This document shows, piece after piece, positions 59,321-61,735 of a stretch of 61,735 nucleotides of DNA. This stretch comes from Bacteroidales bacterium. GTDB lineage: Bacteria > Bacteroidota > Bacteroidia > Bacteroidales > P3. The DNA is taken from positions 1 to 61,735 of the forward strand of contig JAEENM010000063.1 in assembly GCA_016283745.1 (NCBI GenBank). Reading direction: 5' to 3'. The translations under genes and the position numbers were made by a program. The first letter of the stretch is position 1. Each line of letters opens with the position of its first letter. The notes below the pieces were generated by a model. It ran no database searches, was not told the DNA's origin, and worked only from the letters and a program-made list of their open reading frames with translations.

Positions 59321-59698
59321 TTAATTAGCCATATAATCGATAGCTTCACCTATAGTCATAGTGGGCAGTTTACAGATTGTTGAAACTAGCGTCCATAAAG
59401 CCATTTCTTTATCATCTATATCTCCATTTATTGCCATTAGAGTTCCCAAATATGCCGTTACATATCTCTTTTGAGCATCGTTCATTGTGGCAATAAGTGC
59501 TAGGGCTTCTTCTCCTTTAATAGTTTTAGCAAGCTCAACCCGTTGTTTAAATTTATCTGGGGTTAAGTTAAAACGCATTGCTTCATTAGCAATCATCAAC
59601 TTCTCCTCTTCGTCAACATGTCCGTCTGCTGATGCCATCATTGTTGCTAAATTAATGACGGCTGCCATTTCTCTTTGGCTAAATTCTAAATATTCCAT
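59321..59698 (-). CDS. TerB-like protein
   Basis: A 125-residue all-helical acidic protein resembling the tellurite-resistance TerB fold. Two Asp-rich turns repeat the pattern D-G-x-V/I-D-x-x-E: SADGHVDEEEKLM (about 23-35) and AINGDIDDKEMAL (about 89-101), which in TerB proteins are metal-binding-like. TerB-like domains are often found in membrane-linked stress, phage-resistance and secretion loci. It is the first gene after the structured leader RNA, and its coding start is about 305 bases downstream of the leader promoter. The assignment is by pattern only. Confidence 0.65.
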   Translation of the reverse strand: MEYLEFSQREMAAVINLATMMASADGHVDEEEKLMIANEAMRFNLTPDKFKQRVELAKTIKGEEALALIATMNDAQKRYVTAYLGTLMAINGDIDDKEMALWTLVSTICKLPTMTIGEAIDYMAN

Positions 59699-59843
59699 TT
59701 TGTGTATTGTTTTTTATTCCGCCTACTCTAAAACGCAGTTTTCGGCTTCCCTGCTTTATCTCTAGAGCCGGTAGCTGTTGTTCAAAAAAGGCAAGAAGAA
59801 AGGCGTGACACTTTCAAAAAGCCAATCTTATTTGCATTGATGG

Positions 59844-60006
59844 CGTCTGGTAAGCCATGCGATAAATAAGTGGTACGAAAATCCACGCCGTAGACGTGAA
59901 CTATCAGCATCCTTATTCTCATCGCGTTAAAAGTTTACCAGACTTCTCAATGCGAGAACAAGAGCGTTAGCTCAAAAATGATTTCGATTATCTCTTCCGA
60001 AATCAT
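59844..60006 (-). ncRNA. Strongly structured leader or small RNA of unknown class
   Basis: At least five nested or serial stems, starting exactly at the expected transcript start. (1) ATGATTTCG/CGAAATCAT (59978-59986 with 59998-60006). (2) GAGC-gtta-GCTC (59962-59973). (3) TTCTC-aatgc-GAGAA (59944-59958). (4) A long-range closing stem GTCTGGTAA/TTACCAGAC (59845-59853 with 59935-59943). (5) Inside it, GCGAT/ATCGC (59859-59863 with 59921-59925) and AATAAG/CTTATT (59865-59870 with 59912-59917), then an apical CACG/CGTG hairpin (59884-59887 with 59895-59898). CCAC at 59883-59886 can instead pair with GTGG at 59870-59873, so two forms may compete. No Rfam class was recognised from memory. Confidence 0.6.
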
Positions 60007-60010
60007 CTGC

Positions 60011-60018
60011 AAAGTTAC
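60011..60018 (-). promoter_or_regulatory. Promoter -7 box of the leader RNA and TerB-like gene
   Basis: The minus strand reads TAACTTTG, an exact match. Transcription should begin near 60004, at the base of the first RNA stem. Confidence 0.65.
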
Positions 60019-60190
60019 GATAAAAATTTGGTTTTGCCAAAAAAATTTTTTCGCCGCTCAAACCGAAGTTGCACAAAAAGAGCTACCAGCAGAAACAAAA
60101 CAGTGTAAAAAAGGCCGTTTTTTCAAGAAAAAAGTGGTATTTTAAACAGTTTTTTTGCTTTTATTTTACTAAATATCAACACGATACAAG

Positions 60191-60223
60191 ATTATTCATT
60201 TTGCATTATTCAAAATGAATAAT
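60191..60223. repeat. 13-base perfect inverted repeat
   Basis: ATTATTCATTTTG (60191-60203) and CAAAATGAATAAT (60211-60223) face each other over 7 bases. A third related word, TTTGAATAATTT, follows. Confidence 0.55.
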
Positions 60224-60299
60224 TTAATTTGAATAATTTCGGAAAAAATAGTGCTTTTTGAAAGCTAATCAATTATCTGACAATACAATAAACTACACC

Positions 60300-60340
60300 G
60301 AGACGCGATACACTTCAGAGACGCGGTACACCACGTCTCT
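60300..60340. repeat. Short direct and inverted repeat of the 'gagacgcg-tacac' type
   Basis: GAGACGCGATACAC and GAGACGCGGTACAC lie in tandem (from 60300 and 60318). The second forms a hairpin AGAGACG (60317-60323) with CGTCTCT (60334-60340). Similar words are common as dispersed intergenic repeats in several phyla. Confidence 0.5.
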
Positions 60341-60392
60341 ACAAACATCAAAATCATAATTCATAATTCCGAAATCCGCATTCCGAACTAAT

Positions 60393-61079
60393 TCATACCG
60401 TCCTTGCCCAGTCGATCGGTGTTTGGCCTTGGGCGGCGAGGATTTCGTTAGTCTTGGAAAAATGGCGGCAGCCGAAAAAACCGCGGTAGGCCGAAAGCGG
60501 CGAGGGGTGCGGTGCGGTAAGCACGTGGTGTTTGCTTTTGTCTATCAGCTTGGCTTTGGCTATTGCGGGACTGCCCCAGAGCAGGAACACCAGTCCCGTG
60601 CGACGTTCCGAGAGGTTGCGTATAACGCTATCGGTGAAGGTCTCCCAGCCATGTCCGGCGTGCGAGAAAGCCTGATGGGCGCGCACCGTGAGCGTGGTGT
60701 TGAGCAGAAACACCCCTTGGTCGGCCCAGCCGGTGAGGGTGCCGCAGGTGAGGGGTATGTTCAAACCCAAGTCGGAATTAATCTCCTTGAAGATGTTCAC
60801 CAGCGACGGCGGACACGCCACTCCTTGCGGCACGGAGAAACAGAGTCCGTGCGCCTGGCCGTCGTTGTGGTAGGGGTCCTGGCCCAGAATCACCACCTTG
60901 ACCTTGTCGAAAGGGGTGTGCCAGAAAGCTGCGAAAATGTCCTTGCCCGGAGGGAAACACTTGTATTGGCGGCGTTCCTCGACCAAAAAATCCTTCAGCC
61001 GTGCGAAATACTCCGACTGGAAATCGGGGCGTAGCACCTCCAGCCAGCTCGCTTCTATGTTGGGGTTCACTGTTGTCAT
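60393..61079 (-). CDS. ung: Uracil-DNA glycosylase, family 1
   Basis: Removes uracil from DNA in base-excision repair. The start at 61079 (MTTVNPNIEASW) is chosen because its ATGA overlaps the stop of the upstream gene; the longer frame is a shadow of that gene. The 228-residue protein has the water-activating motif GQDPYHNDGQAHGLCFSV (about 68-85), LLNTTLTV and the DNA-intercalation loop HPSPLSA (about 187-193). The length is standard. Confidence 0.95.
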   Translation of the reverse strand: MTTVNPNIEASWLEVLRPDFQSEYFARLKDFLVEERRQYKCFPPGKDIFAAFWHTPFDKVKVVILGQDPYHNDGQAHGLCFSVPQGVACPPSLVNIFKEINSDLGLNIPLTCGTLTGWADQGVFLLNTTLTVRAHQAFSHAGHGWETFTDSVIRNLSERRTGLVFLLWGSPAIAKAKLIDKSKHHVLTAPHPSPLSAYRGFFGCRHFSKTNEILAAQGQTPIDWARTV

Positions 61080-61735
61080 TGTTTCTGCCATTTGAAAGTC
61101 TCTTCGAAATCCCAGTTCTCGCGCACTTTGATGCTTTTGGCGAAATAGCGCGACTCCTCGGCCTGCCGGTGTTCCCAGTAGTTGCCGCTGTCCCACTTGC
61201 GGTTGCCGTTGTCGTCCTTGATGGCGCGGACGCGGTAGGTGGCGGCGGGGAGGTGCGGGAAGGTGATTTTTCCGCTGCCGGTGCAGTAATCCTCGGCCAC
61301 GACCTTGCCGGCGTCGGTCATAAGCTGCACCACGAAAGGCGTGGCGAACTCGTCGGTCTCGAAATTGATGACGATGTTGCCATATTTCTCCACGGTGGTA
61401 ACCTCGGTCTTGATTTTGGTCGTGTCGTTGCTGGTGCCGAAAATATCGGTGAAACGTCCGCCGAACACGGTGATGTCGTATTTCTCGCCCTGTTTGACAG
61501 GAATCAGCAGCCGCACTTTGCTACGTGTGACGCTGTCGAACACTATCGTCGCGAAAGCGCTGTCGGTAGCGGTTTTGTAATACACTGCCGTGGAAGGGTC
61601 GGCGATTTTTGCCAGAGGATTGGCGAAAGTAAGCTGGAAAGTGTCGAAATAAGGCAGGCTGGTGCCGAAATTGTTTTTCATAAAGCCGCCTGCGGAGAGG
61701 TTTTTCCCGCGACGACGGTTGTATTTGAGGTTCAG
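61076..61735 (-). CDS. Ig-like-domain envelope protein, C-terminal part (runs off the right edge)
   Basis: The C-terminal 219 residues of a larger protein; the frame is open to base 61735. It contains beta-sandwich sequence (VRLLIPVKQGEKYDITVFGG, about the Big_5/Ig-like pattern) followed by a closing domain with LPAATYRVRAIKDDNGNRKW and a Trp/Lys-rich tail. Such proteins in Bacteroidetes are usually large lipoproteins of the outer envelope, but the N-terminus is outside the window so the export signal cannot be seen. It overlaps ung by four bases, suggesting a joint transcript. Confidence 0.75.
   Translation of the reverse strand: MNLKYNRRRGKNLSAGGFMKNNFGTSLPYFDTFQLTFANPLAKIADPSTAVYYKTATDSAFATIVFDSVTRSKVRLLIPVKQGEKYDITVFGGRFTDIFGTSNDTTKIKTEVTTVEKYGNIVINFETDEFATPFVVQLMTDAGKVVAEDYCTGSGKITFPHLPAATYRVRAIKDDNGNRKWDSGNYWEHRQAEESRYFAKSIKVRENWDFEETFKWQKQ

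Larger units (their letters stand above)
59699..60392. other. Long noncoding region upstream of the A+T-rich cluster
   Basis: 694 bases with no coding frame that I can support. It contains the structured leader RNA and its promoter (59844-60018). Upstream of those is a very A+T-rich stretch (about 60020-60300) and two repeat elements at 60191-60223 and 60300-60340. It ends at the stop of ung. Confidence 0.6.

Noticed and set aside
59198-59383. Plus-strand frame of 61 codons beside the IS remnant
   Set aside because: It overlaps the end of the TerB-like gene in antisense and has spacer-like composition.
1-61735. CRISPR array
   Set aside because: No evenly spaced direct repeats of 24-40 bases with unique spacers were found on either strand, and there are no cas genes.

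Overview
The window is chromosomal DNA from a member of the Bacteroidetes, most likely order Bacteroidales. The evidence is direct. At least fourteen promoters carry the Bacteroidetes -7 box TAnnTTTG, and there are no clear Shine-Dalgarno sequences. One very large secreted protein ends in a type IX secretion (T9SS) sorting domain. The division/cell-wall genes are in typical Bacteroidetes order, with MraY carrying the periplasmic insert and MurE carrying the meso-diaminopimelate signature DNPR. Most of the window is of balanced GC content, with frequent GCC, AAC and ATA codons. One stretch, about 55.5-60.3 kb, is clearly richer in A+T.

Layout. 1-12.8 kb: the start of ileS (minus), manC, an OmpA-family protein, then the plus-strand operon clpC - ThiL-like - recQ, an unlisted 57-codon gene, a phospholipase D-family protein and an SDR-type threonine dehydrogenase. 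12.9-29.3 kb: a complete minus-strand dcw operon, mraZ-rsmH-ftsL-ftsI-murE-mraY-murD'-ftsW-murG-murC-ftsQ-ftsA-ftsZ2-ftsZ, driven by a consensus promoter upstream of mraZ. 29.6-37.2 kb: a 2523-residue T9SS-secreted multidomain protein. 37.4-39.7 kb: acpP-fabF-rnc. 40-43 kb: purN, a GT4 glycosyltransferase and an OmpA-domain protein, then tRNA-Val(CAC). 43.3-46.5 kb: a secreted protein, an SMR exporter and an AtoE transporter. 46.9-52.6 kb: a META lipoprotein, priA, ettA and a secreted protein of unknown function. 52.8-55.5 kb: a DUF4190-like membrane protein and htpG. 55.9-60 kb: an A+T-rich accessory cluster of eight small minus-strand genes, only one with a recognisable fold (TerB-like), containing an IS remnant and led by a strongly structured RNA. 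60.4-61.7 kb: ung and the end of an Ig-like-domain protein.

Main points of interest. (1) The murD position holds only the C-terminal domain of MurD, with substrate-contact residues changed. (2) A second, diverged FtsZ that keeps the GTPase core but lacks the C-terminal linker and FtsA-binding peptide sits between ftsA and ftsZ, behind a terminator-like hairpin. (3) The ThiL homologue between clpC and recQ has lost most of its metal and nucleotide-binding acidic residues. (4) The A+T-rich cluster is preceded by a roughly 160-nt RNA of at least five stem-loops starting right at a consensus promoter. (5) Several families of degenerate intergenic inverted repeats are scattered between about 44.7 and 60.3 kb.

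All functional calls come from reading motifs and remembered family features. No database search was run.
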